From: Closterium sp. NIES-65
Lineage: Eukaryota > Streptophyta > Zygnematophyceae > Desmidiales > Closteriaceae
Assembly (NCBI GenBank): GCA_948144175.1
Contig: CANXME010002048.1
Location: 1-64,000 of the forward strand
Reading direction: 5' to 3'
Length of the DNA stretch: 64,000 bases
This document shows, one piece after another, positions 15,001 through 28,695 of the stretch (within the stretch, counting starts at the first letter, position 1; each line of letters opens with the position of its first letter). A program made the translations under genes and the position numbers. Under the pieces are notes generated by a model that was not told where the DNA came from, did no database searches, and saw only the letters and a list, made by a program, of their open reading frames with translations.

Positions 15001-18000
15001 GCCGCATGAAGAACCGTCCCCATATAAGGGCGTTTGTGAGCCCGGGAAGGTGCGAAATCCGTACCGGTATAAAATGTGAAGCAATATTACTCGGATCCTG
15101 GACCGCCCAGCACGATCGTGTTTGCCACAATCTTAGATACCTTGGGACGAGATTCCAGCTCTTTTTGCCTTCAAACGGGCCCGCCGCATGAAGAACCGTC
15201 CCCATATAAGGGCGTTTGTGAGCCCGGGAAGCTGCGAAATCCGTACCGGTATAAAATGTGAAGCAATGTTACTCGGATCCTGGACCGCCCAGCACGATCG
15301 TGTTTGCCACAATCTTAGATACCTTGGGACGAGATTCCAGCTCTTTTTGCCTTCAAACGGGCCCGCCGCATGAAGAACCGTCCCCATATAAGGGCGTTTG
15401 TGAGCCCGGGAAGCTGCGAAATCCGTACCGGTATAAAATGTGAAGCAATATTACTCGGATCCTGGACCGCCCAGCACGATCGTGTTTGCCACAATCTTAG
15501 ATACCTTGGGACGAGATTCCAGCTCTTTTTGCCTTCAAACGGGCCCGCCGCATGAAGAACCGTCCCCATATAAGGGTGTTTGTGGGCCCGGGAAGGTGCG
15601 AAATCCGTACCGGTATAAAATGTGAAGCAATGTTACTCGGATCCTGGACCGCCCAGCACGATCGTGTTTGCCACAATCTTAGATACCTTGGGACGAGATT
15701 CCAGCTTTTTTGCCTTCAAACGGGCCCGCCGCATGAAGAACCGTCCCCATATAAGGGCGTTTGTGAGCCCGGGAAGCTGCGAAATCCGTACCGGTATAAA
15801 ATGTGAAGCAATATTACTCGGATCCTGGACCGCCCAGCACGATCGTGTTTGCCACAATCTTAGATACCTTGGGACGAGATTCCAGCTCTTTTTGCCTTCA
15901 AACGGGCCCGCCGCATGAAGAACCGTCCCCATATAAGGGCGTTTGTGAGCCCGGGAAGCTGCGAAATCCGTACCGGTATAAAATGTGAAGCAATGTTACT
16001 CGGATCCTGGACCGCCCAGCACGATCGTGTTTGCCACAATCCTTAGATACCTTGGGACGAGATTCCAGCTCTTTTTGCCTTCAAACGGGCCCGCCGCATG
16101 AAGAACCGTCCCCATATAAGGGCGTTTGTGAGCCCGGGAAGCTGCGAAATCCGTACCGGTATAAAATGTGAAGCAATGTTACTCGGATCCTGGACCGCCC
16201 AGCACGATCGTGTTTGCCACAATCTTAGATACCTTGGGACGAGATTCCAGCTCTTTTTGCCTTCAAACGGGCCCGCCGCATGAAGAACCGTCCCCATATA
16301 AGGGCGTTTGTGAGCCCGGGAAGCTGCGAAATCCGTACCGGTATAAAATGTGAAGCAATGTTACTCGGATCCTGGACCGCCCAGCACGATCGTGTTTGCC
16401 ACAATCTTAGATACCTTGGGACGAGATTCCAGCTCTTTTTGCCTTCAAACGGGCCCGCCGCATGAAGAACCGTCCCCATATAAGGGCGTTTGTGAGCCCG
16501 GGAAGCTGCGAAATCCGTACCGGTATAAAATGTGAAGCAATGTTACTCGGATCCTGGACCGCCCAGCACGATCGTGTTTGCCACAATCTTAGATACCTTG
16601 GGACGAGATTCCAGCTCTTTTTGCCTTCAAACGGGCCCGCCGCATGAAGAACCGTCCCCATATAAGGGCGTTTGTGAGCCCGGGAAGCTGCGAAATCCGT
16701 ACCGGTATAAAATGTGAAGCAATGTTACTCGGATCCTGGACCGCCCAGCACGATCGTGTTTGCCACAATCTTAGATACCTTGGGACGAGATTCCAGCTCT
16801 TTTTGCCTTCAAACGGGCCCGCCGCATGAAGAACCGTCCCCATATAAGGGCGTTTGTGAGCCCGGGAAGCTGCGAAATCCGTACCGGTATAAAATGTGAA
16901 GCAATGTTACTCGGATCCTGGACCGCCCAGCACGATCGTGTTTGCCACAATCTTAGATACCTTGGGACGAGATTCCAGCTCTTTTTGCCTTCAAACGGGC
17001 CCGCCGCATGAAGAACCGTCCCCATATAAGGGCGTTTGTGAGCCCGGGAAGCTGCGAAATCCGTACCGGTATAAAATGTGAAGCAATGTTACTCGGATCC
17101 TGGACCGCCCAGCACGATCGTGTTTGCCACAATCTTAGATACCTTGGGACGAGATTCCAGCTCTTTTTGCCTTCAAACGGGCCCGCCGCATGAAGAACCG
17201 TCCCCATATAAGGGTGTTTGTGAGCCCGGGAAGGTGCGAAATCCGTACCGGTATAAAATGTGAAGCAATGTTACTCGGATCCTGGACCGCCCAGCACGAT
17301 CGTGTTTGCCACAATCTTAGATACCTTGGGACGAGATTCCAGCTTTTTTGCCTTCAAACGGGCCCGCCGCATGAAGAACCGTCCCCATATAAGGGCGTTT
17401 GTGAGCCCGGGAAGCTGCGAAATCCGTACCGGTATAAAATGTGAAGCAATGTTACTCGGATCCTGGACCGCCCAGCACGATCGTGTTTGCCACAATCTTA
17501 GATACCTTGGGACGAGATTCCAGCTCTTTTTGCCTTCAAACGGGCCCGCCGCATGAAGAACCGTCCCCATATAAGGGTGTTTGTGAGCCCGGGAAGCTGC
17601 GAAATCCGTACCGGTATAAAATGTGAAGCAATGTTACTCGGATCCTGGACCGCCCAGCACGATCGTGTTTGCCACAATCTTAGATACCTTGGGACGAGAT
17701 TCCAGCTTTTTTTGCCTTCAAACGGGCCCGCCGCATGAAGAACCGTCCCCATATAAGGGCGTTTGTGAGCCCGGGAAGCTGCGAAATCCGTACCGGTATA
17801 AAATGTGAAGCAATATTACTCGGATCCTGGACCGCCCAGCACGATCGTGTTTGCCACAATCTTAGATACCTTGGGACGAGATTCCAGCTCTTTTTGCCTT
17901 CAAACGGGCCCGCCGCATGAAGAACCGTCCCCATATAAGGGCGTTTGTGAGCCCGGGAAGCTGCGAAATCCGTACCGGTATAAAATGTGAAGCAATGTTA

Positions 18001-21000
18001 CTCGGATCCTGGACCGCCCAGCACGATCGTGTTTGCCACAATCTTAGATACCTTGGGACGAGATTCCAGCTTTTTTGCCTTCAAACGGGCCCGCCGCATG
18101 AAGAACCGTCCCCATATAAGGGCGTTTGTGAGCCCGGGAAGCTGCGAAATCCGTACCGGTATAAAATGTGAAGCAATGTTACTCGGATCCTGGACCGCCC
18201 AGCACGATCGTGTTTGCCACAATCTTAGATACCTTGGGACGAGATTCCAGCTCTTTTTGCCTTCAAACGGGCCCGCCGCATGAAGAACCGTCCCCATATA
18301 AGGGCGTTTGTGAGCCCGGGAAGCTGCGAAATCCGTACCGGTATAAAATGTGAAGCAATAGTTACTCGGATCCTGGACCGCCCAGCACGATCGTGTTTGC
18401 CACAATCTTAGATACCTTGGGACGAGATTCCAGCTCTTTTTGCCTTCAAACGGGCCCGCCGCATGAAGAACCGTCCCCATATAAGGGCGTTTGTGAGCCC
18501 GGGAAGCTGCGAAATCCGTACCGGTATAAAATGTGAAGCAATGTTACTCGGATCCTGGACCGCCCAGCACGATCGTGTTTGCCACAATCTTAGATACCTT
18601 GGGACGAGATTCCAGCTCTTTTTGCCTTCAAACGGGCCCGCCGCATGAAGAACCGTCCCCATATAAGGGCATTGTGAGCCTCGGAAGCTGCGAAATCCGT
18701 ACCGGTATAAAATGTGAAGCAATGTTACTCGGATCCTGGACCGCCCAGCACGATCGTGTTTGCCACAATCTTAGATACCTTGGGACGAGATTCCAGCTCT
18801 TTTTGCCTTCAAACGGGCCCGCCGCATGAAGAACCGTCCCCATATAAGGGCGTTTGTGAGCCCGGGAAGCTGCGAAATCCGTACCGGTATAAAATGTGAA
18901 GCAATATTACTCGGATCCTGGACCGCCCAGCACGATCGTGTTTGCCACAATCTTAGATACCTTGGGACGAGATTCCAGCTCTTTTTGCCTTCAAACGGGC
19001 CCGCCGCATGAAGAACCGTCCCCATATAAGGGTGTTTGTGGGCCCGGGAAGGTGCGAAATCCGTACCGGTATAAAATGTGAAGCAATGTTACTCGGATCC
19101 TGGACCGCCCAGCACGATCGTGTTTGCCACAATCTTAGATACCTTGGGACGAGATTCCAGCTTTTTTTGCCTTCAAACGGGCCCGCCGCATGAAGAACCG
19201 TCCCCATATAAGGGCGTTTGTGAGCCCGGGAAGCTGCGAAATCCGTACCGGTATAAAATGTGAAGCAATATTACTCGGATCCTGGACCGCCCAGCACGAT
19301 CGTGTTTGCCACAATCTTAGATACCTTGGGACGAGATTCCAGCTTTTTTTGCCTTCAAACGGGCCCGCCGCATGAAGAACCGTCCCCATATAAGGGCGTT
19401 TGTGAGCCCGGGAAGCTGCGAAATCCGTACCGGTATAAAATGTGAAGCAATGTTACTCAGATCCTGGACCGCCCAGCACGATCATGTTTGCCACAATCCT
19501 AGATACCTTGGGACGAGATTCCAGCTCTTTTTGCCTTCAAACGGGCCCGCTGCATGAAGAACCGTCCCCATATAAGGGCATTGTGAGCCTCGGAAGTTGC
19601 GAAATCCGTACCGGTATAAAATGTGAAGCAATATTACTCGGATCCTGGACCGCCCAGCACGATCGTGTTTGCCACAATCTTAGATACCTTGGGACGAGAT
19701 TCCAGCTCTTTTTGCCTTCAAACGGGCCCGCCGCATGAAGAACCGTCCCCATATAAGGGCGTTTGTGAGCCCGGGAAGCTGCGAAATCCGTACCGGTATA
19801 AAATGTGAAGCAATGTTACTCGGATCCTGGACCGCCCAGCACGATCGTGTTTGCCACAATCTTAGATACCTTGGGACGAGATTCCAGCTCTTTTTGCCTT
19901 CAAACGGGCCCGCCGCATGAAGAACCGTCCCCATATAAGGGCGTTTGTGAGCCCGGGAAGCTGCGAAATCCGTACCGGTATAAAATGTGAAGCAATGTTA
20001 CTCGGATCCTGGACCGCCCAGCACGATCGTGTTTGCCACAATCTTAGATACCTTGGGACGAGATTCCAGCTCTTTTTGCCTTCAAACGGGCCCGCCGCAT
20101 GAAGAACCGTCCCCATATAAGGGCGTTTGTGAGCCCGGGAAGCTGCGAAATCCGTACCGGTATAAAATGTGAAGCAATGTTACTCGGATCCTGGACCGCC
20201 CAGCACGATCGTGTTTGCCACAATCTTAGATACCTTGGGACGAGATTCCAGCTCTTTTTGCCTTCAAACGGGCCCGCCGCATGAAGAACCGTCCCCATAT
20301 AAGGGCGTTTGTGAGCCCGGGAAGCTGCGAAATCCGTACCGGTATAAAATGTGAAGCAATGTTACTCGGATCCTGGACCGCCCAGCACGATCGTGTTTGC
20401 CACAATCTTAGATACCTTGGGACGAGATTCCAGCTTTTTTGCCTTCAAACGGGCCCGCCGCATGAAGAACCGTCCCCATATAAGGGCGTTTGTGAGCCCG
20501 GGAAGCTGCGAAATCCGTACCGGTATAAAATGTGAAGCAATGTTACTCGGATCCTGGACCGCCCAGCACGATCGTGTTTGCCACAATCTTAGATACCTTG
20601 GGACGAGATTCCAGCTCTTTTTGCCTTCAAACGGGCCCGCCGCATGAAGAACCGTCCCCATATAAGGGCGTTTGTGAGCCCGGGAAGCTGCGAAATCCGT
20701 ACCGGTATAAAATGTGAAGCAATATTACTCGGATCCTGGACCGCCCAGCACGATCGTGTTTGCCACAATCTTAGATACCTTGGGACGAGATTCCAGCTCT
20801 TTTTGCCTTCAAACGGGCCCGCCGCATGAAGAACCGTCCCCATATAAGGGCGTTTGTGAGCCCGGGAAGGCTGCGAAATCCGTACCGGTATAAAATGTGA
20901 AGCAATGTTACTCGGATCCTGGACCGCCCAGCACGATCGTGTTTGCCACAATCTTAGATACCTTGGGACGAGATTCCAGCTTTTTTTGCCTTCAAACGGG

Positions 21001-24000
21001 CCCGCCGCATGAAGAACCGTCCCCATATAAGGGCGTTTGTGAGCCCGGGAAGCTGCGAAATCCGTACCGGTATAAAATGTGAAGCAATATTACTCGGATC
21101 CTGGACCGCCCAGCACGATCGTGTTTGCCACAATCTTAGATACCTTGGGACGAGATTCCAGCTCTTTTTGCCTTCAAACGGGCCCGCCGCATGAAGAACC
21201 GTCCCCATATAAGGGCGTTTGTGAGCCCGGGAAGCTGCGAAATCCGTACCGGTATAAAATGTGAAGCAATATTACTCGGATCCTGGACCGCCCAGCACGA
21301 TCGTGTTTGCCACAATCTTAGATACCTTGGGACGAGATTCCAGCTCTTTTTGCCTTCAAACGGGCCCGCCGCATGAAGAACCGTCCCCATATAAGGGTGT
21401 TTGTGAGCCCGGGAAGGCTGCGAAATCCGTACCGGTATAAAATGTGAAGCAATGTTACTCGGATCCTGGACCGCCCAGCACGATCGTGTTTGCCACAATC
21501 TTAGATACCTTGGGACGAGATTCCAGCTTTTTTTGCCTTCAAACGGGCCCGCCGCATGAAGAACCGTCCCCATATAAGGGCGTTTGTGAGCCCGGGAAGC
21601 TGCGAAATCCGTACCGGTATAAAATGTGAAGCAATGTTACTCGGATCCTGGACCGCCCAGCACGATCGTGTTTGCCACAATCTTAGATACCTTGGGACGA
21701 GATTCCAGCTCTTTTTGCCTTCAAACGGGCCCGCCGCATGAAGAACCGTCCCCATATAAGGGCGTTTGTGAGCCCGGGAAGCTGCGAAATCCGTACCGGT
21801 ATAAAATGTGAAGCAATAGTTACTCGGATCCTGGACCGCCCAGCACGATCAGTGTTTGCCACAATCTTAGATACCTTGGGACGAGATTCCAGCTCTTTTT
21901 GCCTTCAAACGGGCCCGCCGCATGAAGAACCGTCCCCATATAAGGGCGTTTGTGAGCCCGGGAAGCTGCGAAATCCGTACCGGTATAAAATGTGAAGCAA
22001 TGTTACTCGGATCCTGGACCGCCCAGCACGATCGTGTTTGCCACAATCTTAGATACCTTGGGACGAGATTCCAGCTCTTTTTGCCTTCAAACGGGCCCGC
22101 CGCATGAAGAACCGTCCCCATATAAGGGCGTTTGTGAGCCCGGGAAGCTGCGAAATCCGTACCGGTATAAAATGTGAAGCAATATTACTCGGATCCTGGA
22201 CCGCCCAGCACGATCGTGTTTGCCACAATCTTAGATACCTTGGGACGAGATTCCAGCTCTTTTTGCCTTCAAACGGGCCCGCCGCATGAAGAACCGTCCC
22301 CATATAAGGGTGTTTGTGGGCCCGGGAAGGTGCGAAATCCGTACCGGTATAAAATGTGAAGCAATGTTACTCGGATCCTGGACCGCCCAGCACGATCGTG
22401 TTTGCCACAATCTTAGATACCTTGGGACGAGATTCCAGCTTTTTTTGCCTTCAAACGGGCCCGCCGCATGAAGAACCGTCCCCATATAAGGGCGTTTGTG
22501 AGCCCGGGAAGCTGCGAAATCCGTACCGGTATAAAATGTGAAGCAATGTTACTCGGATCCTGGACCGCCCAGCACGATCGTGTTTGCCACAATCTTAGAT
22601 ACCTTGGGACGAGATTCCAGCTCTTTTTGCCTTCAAACGGGCCCGCCGCATGAAGAACCGTCCCCATATAAGGGCGTTTGTGAGCCCGGGAAGCTGCGAA
22701 ATCCGTACCGGTATAAAATGTGAAGCAATATTACTCGGATCCTGGACCGCCCAGCACGATCGTGTTTGCCACAATCTTAGATACCTTGGGACGAGATTCC
22801 AGCTCTTTTTGCCTTCAAACGGGCCCGCCGCATGAAGAACCGTCCCCATATAAGGGCGTTTGTGAGCCCGGGAAGCTGCGAAATCCGTACCGGTATAAAA
22901 TGTGAAGCAATGTTACTCGGATCCTGGACCGCCCAGCACGATCGTGTTTGCCACAATCTTAGATACCTTGGGACGAGATTCCAGCTTTTTTTGCCTTCAA
23001 ACGGGCCCGCCGCATGAAGAACCGTCCCCATATAAGGGCGTTTGTGAGCCCGGGAAGCTGCGAAATCCGTACCGGTATAAAATGTGAAGCAATATTACTC
23101 GGATCCTGGACCGCCCAGCACGATCGTGTTTGCCACAATCTTAGATACCTTGGGACGAGATTCCAGCTCTTTTTGCCTTCAAACGGGCCCGCCGCATGAA
23201 GAACCGTCCCCATATAAGGGCGTTTGTGAGCCCGGGAAGGTGCGAAATCCGTACCGGTATAAAATGTGAAGCAATGTTACTCGGATCCTGGACCGCCCAG
23301 CACGATCGTGTTTGCCACAATCTTAGATACCTTGGGACGAGATTCCAGCTCTTTTTGCCTTCAAACGGGCCCGCCGCATGAAGAACCGTCCCCATATAAG
23401 GGCGTTTGTGAGCCCGGGAAGCTGCGAAATCCGTACCGGTATAAAATGTGAAGCAATATTACTCGGATCCTGGACCGCCCAGCACGATCGTGTTTGCCAC
23501 AATCTTAGATACCTTGGGACGAGATTCCAGCTCTTTTTGCCTTCAAACGGGCCCGCCGCATGAAGAACCGTCCCCATATAAGGGCGTTTGTGAGCCCGGG
23601 AAGCTGCGAAATCCGTACCGGTATAAAATGTGAAGCAATATTACTCGGATCCTGGACCGCCCAGCACGATCGTGTTTGCCACAATCTTAGATACCTTGGG
23701 ACGAGATTCCAGCTCTTTTTGCCTTCAAACGGGCCCGCCGCATGAAGAACCGTCCCCATATAAGGGTGTTTGTGGGCCCGGGAAGGTGCGAAATCCGTAC
23801 CGGTATAAAATGTGAAGCAATGTTACTCGGATCCTGGACCGCCCAGCACGATCGTGTTTGCCACAATCTTAGATACCTTGGGACGAGATTCCAGCTTTTT
23901 TTGCCTTCAAACGGGCCCGCCGCATGAAGAACCGTCCCCATATAAGGGCGTTTGTGAGCCCGGGAAGCTGCGAAATCCGTACCGGTATAAAATGTGAAGC

Positions 24001-27000
24001 AATGTTACTCGGATCCTGGACCGCCCAGCACGATCGTGTTTGCCACAATCTTAGATACCTTGGGACGAGATTCCAGCTCTTTTTGCCTTCAAACGGGCCC
24101 GCCGCATGAAGAACCGTCCCCATATAAGGGCGTTTGTGAGCCCGGGAAGCTGCGAAATCCGTACCGGTATAAAATGTGAAGCAATATTACTCGGATCCTG
24201 GACCGCCCAGCACGATCGTGTTTGCCACAATCTTAGATACCTTGGGACGAGATTCCAGCTCTTTTTGCCTTCAAACGGGCCCGCCGCATGAAGAACCGTC
24301 CCCATATAAGGGCGTTTGTGAGCCCGGGAAGCTGCGAAATCCGTACCGGTATAAAATGTGAAGCAATGTTACTCGGATCCTGGACCGCCCAGCACGATCG
24401 TGTTTGCCACAATCTTAGATACCTTGGGACGAGATTCCAGCTTTTTTTGCCTTCAAACGGGCCCGCCGCATGAAGAACCGTCCCCATATAAGGGCGTTTG
24501 TGAGCCCGGGAAGCTGCGAAATCCGTACCGGTATAAAATGTGAAGCAATAGTTACTCGGATCCTGGACCGCCCAGCACGATCGTGTTTGCCACAATCTTA
24601 GATACCTTGGGACGAGATTCCAGCTTTTTTTGCCTTCAAACGGGCCCGCCGCATGAAGAACCGTCCCCATATAAGGGCGTTTGTGAGCCCGGGAAGCTGC
24701 GAAATCCGTACCGGTATAAAATGTGAAGCAATGTTACTCAGATCCTGGACCGCCCAGCACGATCATGTTTGCCACAATCCTAGATACCTTGGGACGAGAT
24801 TCCAGCTCTTTTTGCCTTCAAACGGGCCCGCTGCATGAAGAACCGTCCCCATATAAGGGCATTGTGAGCCTCGGAAGCTGCGAAATCCGTACCGGTATAA
24901 AATGTGAAGCAATATTACTCGGATCCTGGACCGCCCAGCACGATCGTGTTTGCCACAATCTTAGATACCTTGGGACGAGATTCCAGCTCTTTTTGCCTTC
25001 AAACGGGCCCGCCGCATGAAGAACCGTCCCCATATAAGGGCGTTTGTGAGCCCGGGAAGCTGCGAAATCCGTACCGGTATAAAATGTGAAGCAATATTAC
25101 TCGGATCCTGGACCGCCCAGCACGATCGTGTTTGCCACAATCTTAGATACCTTGGGACGAGATTCCAGCTCTTTTTGCCTTCAAACGGGCCCGCCGCATG
25201 AAGAACCGTCCCCATATAAGGGTGTTTGTGGGCCCGGGAAGGTGCGAAATCCGTACCGGTATAAAATGTGAAGCAATGTTACTCGGATCCTGGACCGCCC
25301 AGCACGATCGTGTTTGCCACAATCTTAGATACCTTGGGACGAGATTCCAGCTTTTTTTGCCTTCAAACGGGCCCGCCGCATGAAGAACCGTCCCCATATA
25401 AGGGCGTTTGTGAGCCCGGGAAGCTGCGAAATCCGTACCGGTATAAAATGTGAAGCAATATTACTCGGATCCTGGACCGCCCAGCACGATCGTGTTTGCC
25501 ACAATCTTAGATACCTTGGGACGAGATTCCAGCTCTTTTTGCCTTCAAACGGGCCCGCCGCATGAAGAACCGTCCCCATATAAGGGCGTTTGTGAGCCCG
25601 GGAAGCTGCGAAATCCGTACCGGTATAAAATGTGAAGCAATATTACTCGGATCCTGGACCGCCCAGCACGATCGTGTTTGCCACAATCTTAGATACCTTG
25701 GGACGAGATTCCAGCTTTTTTTGCCTTCAAACGGGCCCGCCGCATGAAGAACCGTCCCCATATAAGGGCGTTTGTGAGCCCGGGAAGGCTGCGAAATCCG
25801 TACCGGTATAAAATGTGAAGCAATGTTACTCAGATCCTGGACCGCCCAGCACGATCATGTTTGCCACAATCCTAGATACCTTGGGACGAGATTCCAGCTC
25901 TTTTTGCCTTCAAACGGGCCCGCTGCATGAAGAACCGTCCCCATATAAGGGCATTGTGAGCCTCGGAAGTTGCGAAATCCGTACCGGTATAAAATGTGAA
26001 GCAATATTACTCGGATCCTGGACCGCCCAGCACGATCGTGTTTGCCACAATCTTAGATACCTTGGGACGAGATTCCAGCTCTTTTTGCCTTCAAACGGGC
26101 CCGCCGCATGAAGAACCGTCCCCATATAAGGGCGTTTGTGAGCCCGGGAAGCTGCGAAATCCGTACCGGTATAAAATGTGAAGCAATATTACTCGGATCC
26201 TGGACCGCCCAGCACGATCGTGTTTGCCACAATCTTAGATACCTTGGGACGAGATTCCAGCTCTTTTTGCCTTCAAACGGGCCCGCCGCATGAAGAACCG
26301 TCCCCATATAAGGGTGTTTGTGGGCCCGGGAAGGTGCGAAATCCGTACCGGTATAAAATGTGAAGCAATGTTACTCGGATCCTGGACCGCCCAGCACGAT
26401 CGTGTTTGCCACAATCTTAGATACCTTGGGACGAGATTCCAGCTTTTTTTGCCTTCAAACGGGCCCGCCGCATGAAGAACCGTCCCCATATAAGGGCGTT
26501 TGTGAGCCCGGGAAGCTGCGAAATCCGTACCGGTATAAAATGTGAAGCAATATTACTCGGATCCTGGACCGCCCAGCACGATCGTGTTTGCCACAATCTT
26601 AGATACCTTGGGACGAGATTCCAGCTCTTTTTGCCTTCAAACGGGCCCGCCGCATGAAGAACCGTCCCCATATAAGGGCGTTTGTGAGCCCGGGAAGCTG
26701 CGAAATCCGTACCGGTATAAAATGTGAAGCAATATTACTCGGATCCTGGACCGCCCAGCACGATCGTGTTTGCCACAATCTTAGATACCTTGGGACGAGA
26801 TTCCAGCTTTTTTTGCCTTCAAACGGGCCCGCCGCATGAAGAACCGTCCCCATATAAGGGCGTTTGTGAGCCCGGGAAGGCTGCGAAATCCGTACCGGTA
26901 TAAAATGTGAAGCAATGTTACTCAGATCCTGGACCGCCCAGCACGATCATGTTTGCCACAATCCTAGATACCTTGGGACGAGATTCCAGCTCTTTTTGCC

Positions 27001-28079
27001 TTCAAACGGGCCCGCTGCATGAAGAACCGTCCCCATATAAGGGCATTGTGAGCCTCGGAAGTTGCGAAATCCGTACCGGTATAAAATGTGAAGCAATATT
27101 ACTCGGATCCTGGACCGCCCAGCACGATCGTGTTTGCCACAATCTTAGATACCTTGGGACGAGATTCCAGCTCTTTTTGCCTTCAAACGGGCCCGCCGCA
27201 TGAAGAACCGTCCCCATATAAGGGCGTTTGTGAGCCCGGGAAGCTGCGAAATCCGTACCGGTATAAAATGTGAAGCAATATTACTCGGATCCTGGACCGC
27301 CCAGCACGATCGTGTTTGCCACAATCTTAGATACCTTGGGACGAGATTCCAGCTCTTTTTGCCTTCAAACGGGCCCGCCGCATGAAGAACCGTCCCCATA
27401 TAAGGGTGTTTGTGGGCCCGGGAAGGTGCGAAATCCGTACCGGTATAAAATGTGAAGCAATGTTACTCGGATCCTGGACCGCCCAGCACGATCGTGTTTG
27501 CCACAATCTTAGATACCTTGGGACGAGATTCCAGCTTTTTTTGCCTTCAAACGGGCCCGCCGCATGAAGAACCGTCCCCATATAAGGGCGTTTGTGAGCC
27601 CGGGAAGCTGCGAAATCCGTACCGGTATAAAATGTGAAGCAATGTTACTCAGATCCTGGACCGCCCAGCACGATCATGTTTGCCACAATCCTAGATACCT
27701 TGGGACGAGATTCCAGCTCTTTTTGCCTTCAAACGGGCCCGCTGCATGAAGAACCGTCCCCATATAAGGGCATTGTGAGCCTCGGAAGCTGCGAAATCCG
27801 TACCGGTATAAAATGTGAAGCAATATTACTCGGATCCTGGACCGCCCAGCACGATCGTGTTTGCCACAATCTTAGATACCTTGGGACGAGATTCCAGCTC
27901 TTTTTGCCTTCAAACGGGCCCGCCGCATGAAGAACCGTCCCCATATAAGGGCGTTTGTGAGCCCGGGAAGCTGCGAAATCCGTACCGGTATAAAATGTGA
28001 AGCAATGTTACTCGGATCCTGGACCGCCCAGCAAGATCATGTTTTTCACAATCCTAGATACCTTGGGACGAGATTCCAG
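1..28079. repeat. 182-bp tandem satellite array, about 154 monomers
   Basis: A head-to-tail array of a 182-bp monomer fills the first 28 kb without interruption. The monomer runs from AGATACCTTGGGACGAG through CCATATAAGG and GGTATAAAATG to the next copy. Most copies differ by a few bases; common indels are one base in a T run (5, 6 or 7 T), CAATGTTACT versus CAATAGTTACT, and CAATCTTAG versus CAATCCTTAG. The first copy (1-30) and the last (28015-28079) are the most diverged. The array starts at or before the window edge. The open frames it contains repeat with the monomer, change frame with each indel and match no family, so I treat the array as non-coding. Length and homogeneity resemble centromeric or other heterochromatic satellites; the location on the chromosome is not visible. 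Confidence 0.97.
24723..27640. repeat. Higher-order repeat, six monomers (1092 bp) per unit
   Basis: Diagnostic monomer variants recur exactly 1092 bp (6 x 182) apart. The variant with GCATTGTGAGCCTCGG appears at about 24860, 25951 and 27043, and the variant with GTGTTTGTGGGCCCGGGAAG at about 25221, 26313 and 27405. The other variants between them keep the same order in the first two blocks. The third block breaks after four monomers, giving a 727-bp step to the next copy at about 27772. This is the signature of recent unequal exchange or amplification of a multi-monomer block inside an older array. Confidence 0.85.
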
Positions 28080-28330
28080 GGTGACGCGGCCTGGTCTGTG
28101 CACGTCTGGACGTGCCAATGTTGCACAATTTGTCAAACATTGGATGACTGGCGCAACGGGAAAGATCTTTCGCGCCTCTTTCACGCCACGTTTAGCCAGC
28201 ACGTTCAGAGTTTCCCATCTCACTCACAAACGAACCCGCACAAACGAACTCAAACACCAGAATCGACACATGCGTACATAATCCACTCGACCACGCAGGT
28301 TCTGTTATGCAGGCACTAAAACTTCCTAGC
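28080..28330. other. Satellite-to-transposon junction and 5' flank of the Harbinger SANT gene
   Basis: The satellite stops inside a monomer at ATTCCAG and unique DNA follows. The 250 bp hold no convincing gene. A 7-bp inverted repeat GCACGTC-TG-GACGTGC lies near 28100-28115. The segment leads into the ATG at 28331 of the interrupted SANT-like gene, so it probably includes the left end and leader of the Harbinger element. I could not find a terminal inverted repeat pairing it with the right side. Confidence 0.5.
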
Positions 28331-28340
28331 ATGGCTCGCA

Positions 28341-28472
28341 TGAGGAAATGCAAACGAGAATGAATGAACTATGAATGAAGTGAGTACATATAGGAAACCC
28401 TAATTGGGTTGTACCCCCTATGGGATACCCCACTATAGCCGACACAACAGCATAAGCTATAATGTTCTGACA
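28341..28472 (-). repeat. Copia 3' LTR (132 bp)
   Basis: It matches the 5' LTR at 128 of 132 positions, with no indel. It is preceded by target duplication copy TCGCA at 28336-28340. It contains ACATATAGG and GGGATACCCCACTATAG, which may supply promoter or polyadenylation signals, but none is certain. Confidence 0.95.
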
Positions 28473-28695
28473 CACCCCCATAGGCAAAGTGGGGGAGAAC
28501 AGGGGGTCACAAGACCAGTCAAGCAAAGCAAAGCAAAGCAAAGCTCAGGGTGGATCACAAAGTCACCACACATTCTGAGCACAAGTTCAAGGCCACAAGG
28601 CCAGTTCACATGCAGTAGTACATATATATATAAGGCTAGACAAGCAAGAGCAGGTATATATATTTATATATATATATGTAACAGTACAAGCAAGG
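28473..28695. other. Copia 3' untranslated stretch with AT microsatellites
   Basis: Between the RNase H stop and the 3' LTR lie a CAAAG-type repeat (about 28517-28543) and two TA-rich microsatellites (about 28618-28634 and 28654-28680). No gene is visible. The C-rich run next to the LTR (ACCCCCATAGG) is a G-rich polypurine-like tract on the coding strand. Confidence 0.8.

Noticed and set aside
1-28079. Hundreds of short open frames (61-160 codons) on both strands of the satellite
   Set aside because: They repeat with the 182-bp monomer, change or fuse whenever a one-base indel occurs, and match no known family. They are by-products of a stop-poor unit.
1-28079. 5S rRNA or other RNA gene array
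   Set aside because: Fragments such as GCGTTTG and CCCGGGAAG recall 5S rDNA, but the order and spacing are wrong and no full A/C box promoter is present.
1-28079. CRISPR array
   Set aside because: The units are contiguous, 182 bp long and lack unique spacers; the gene content is eukaryotic.
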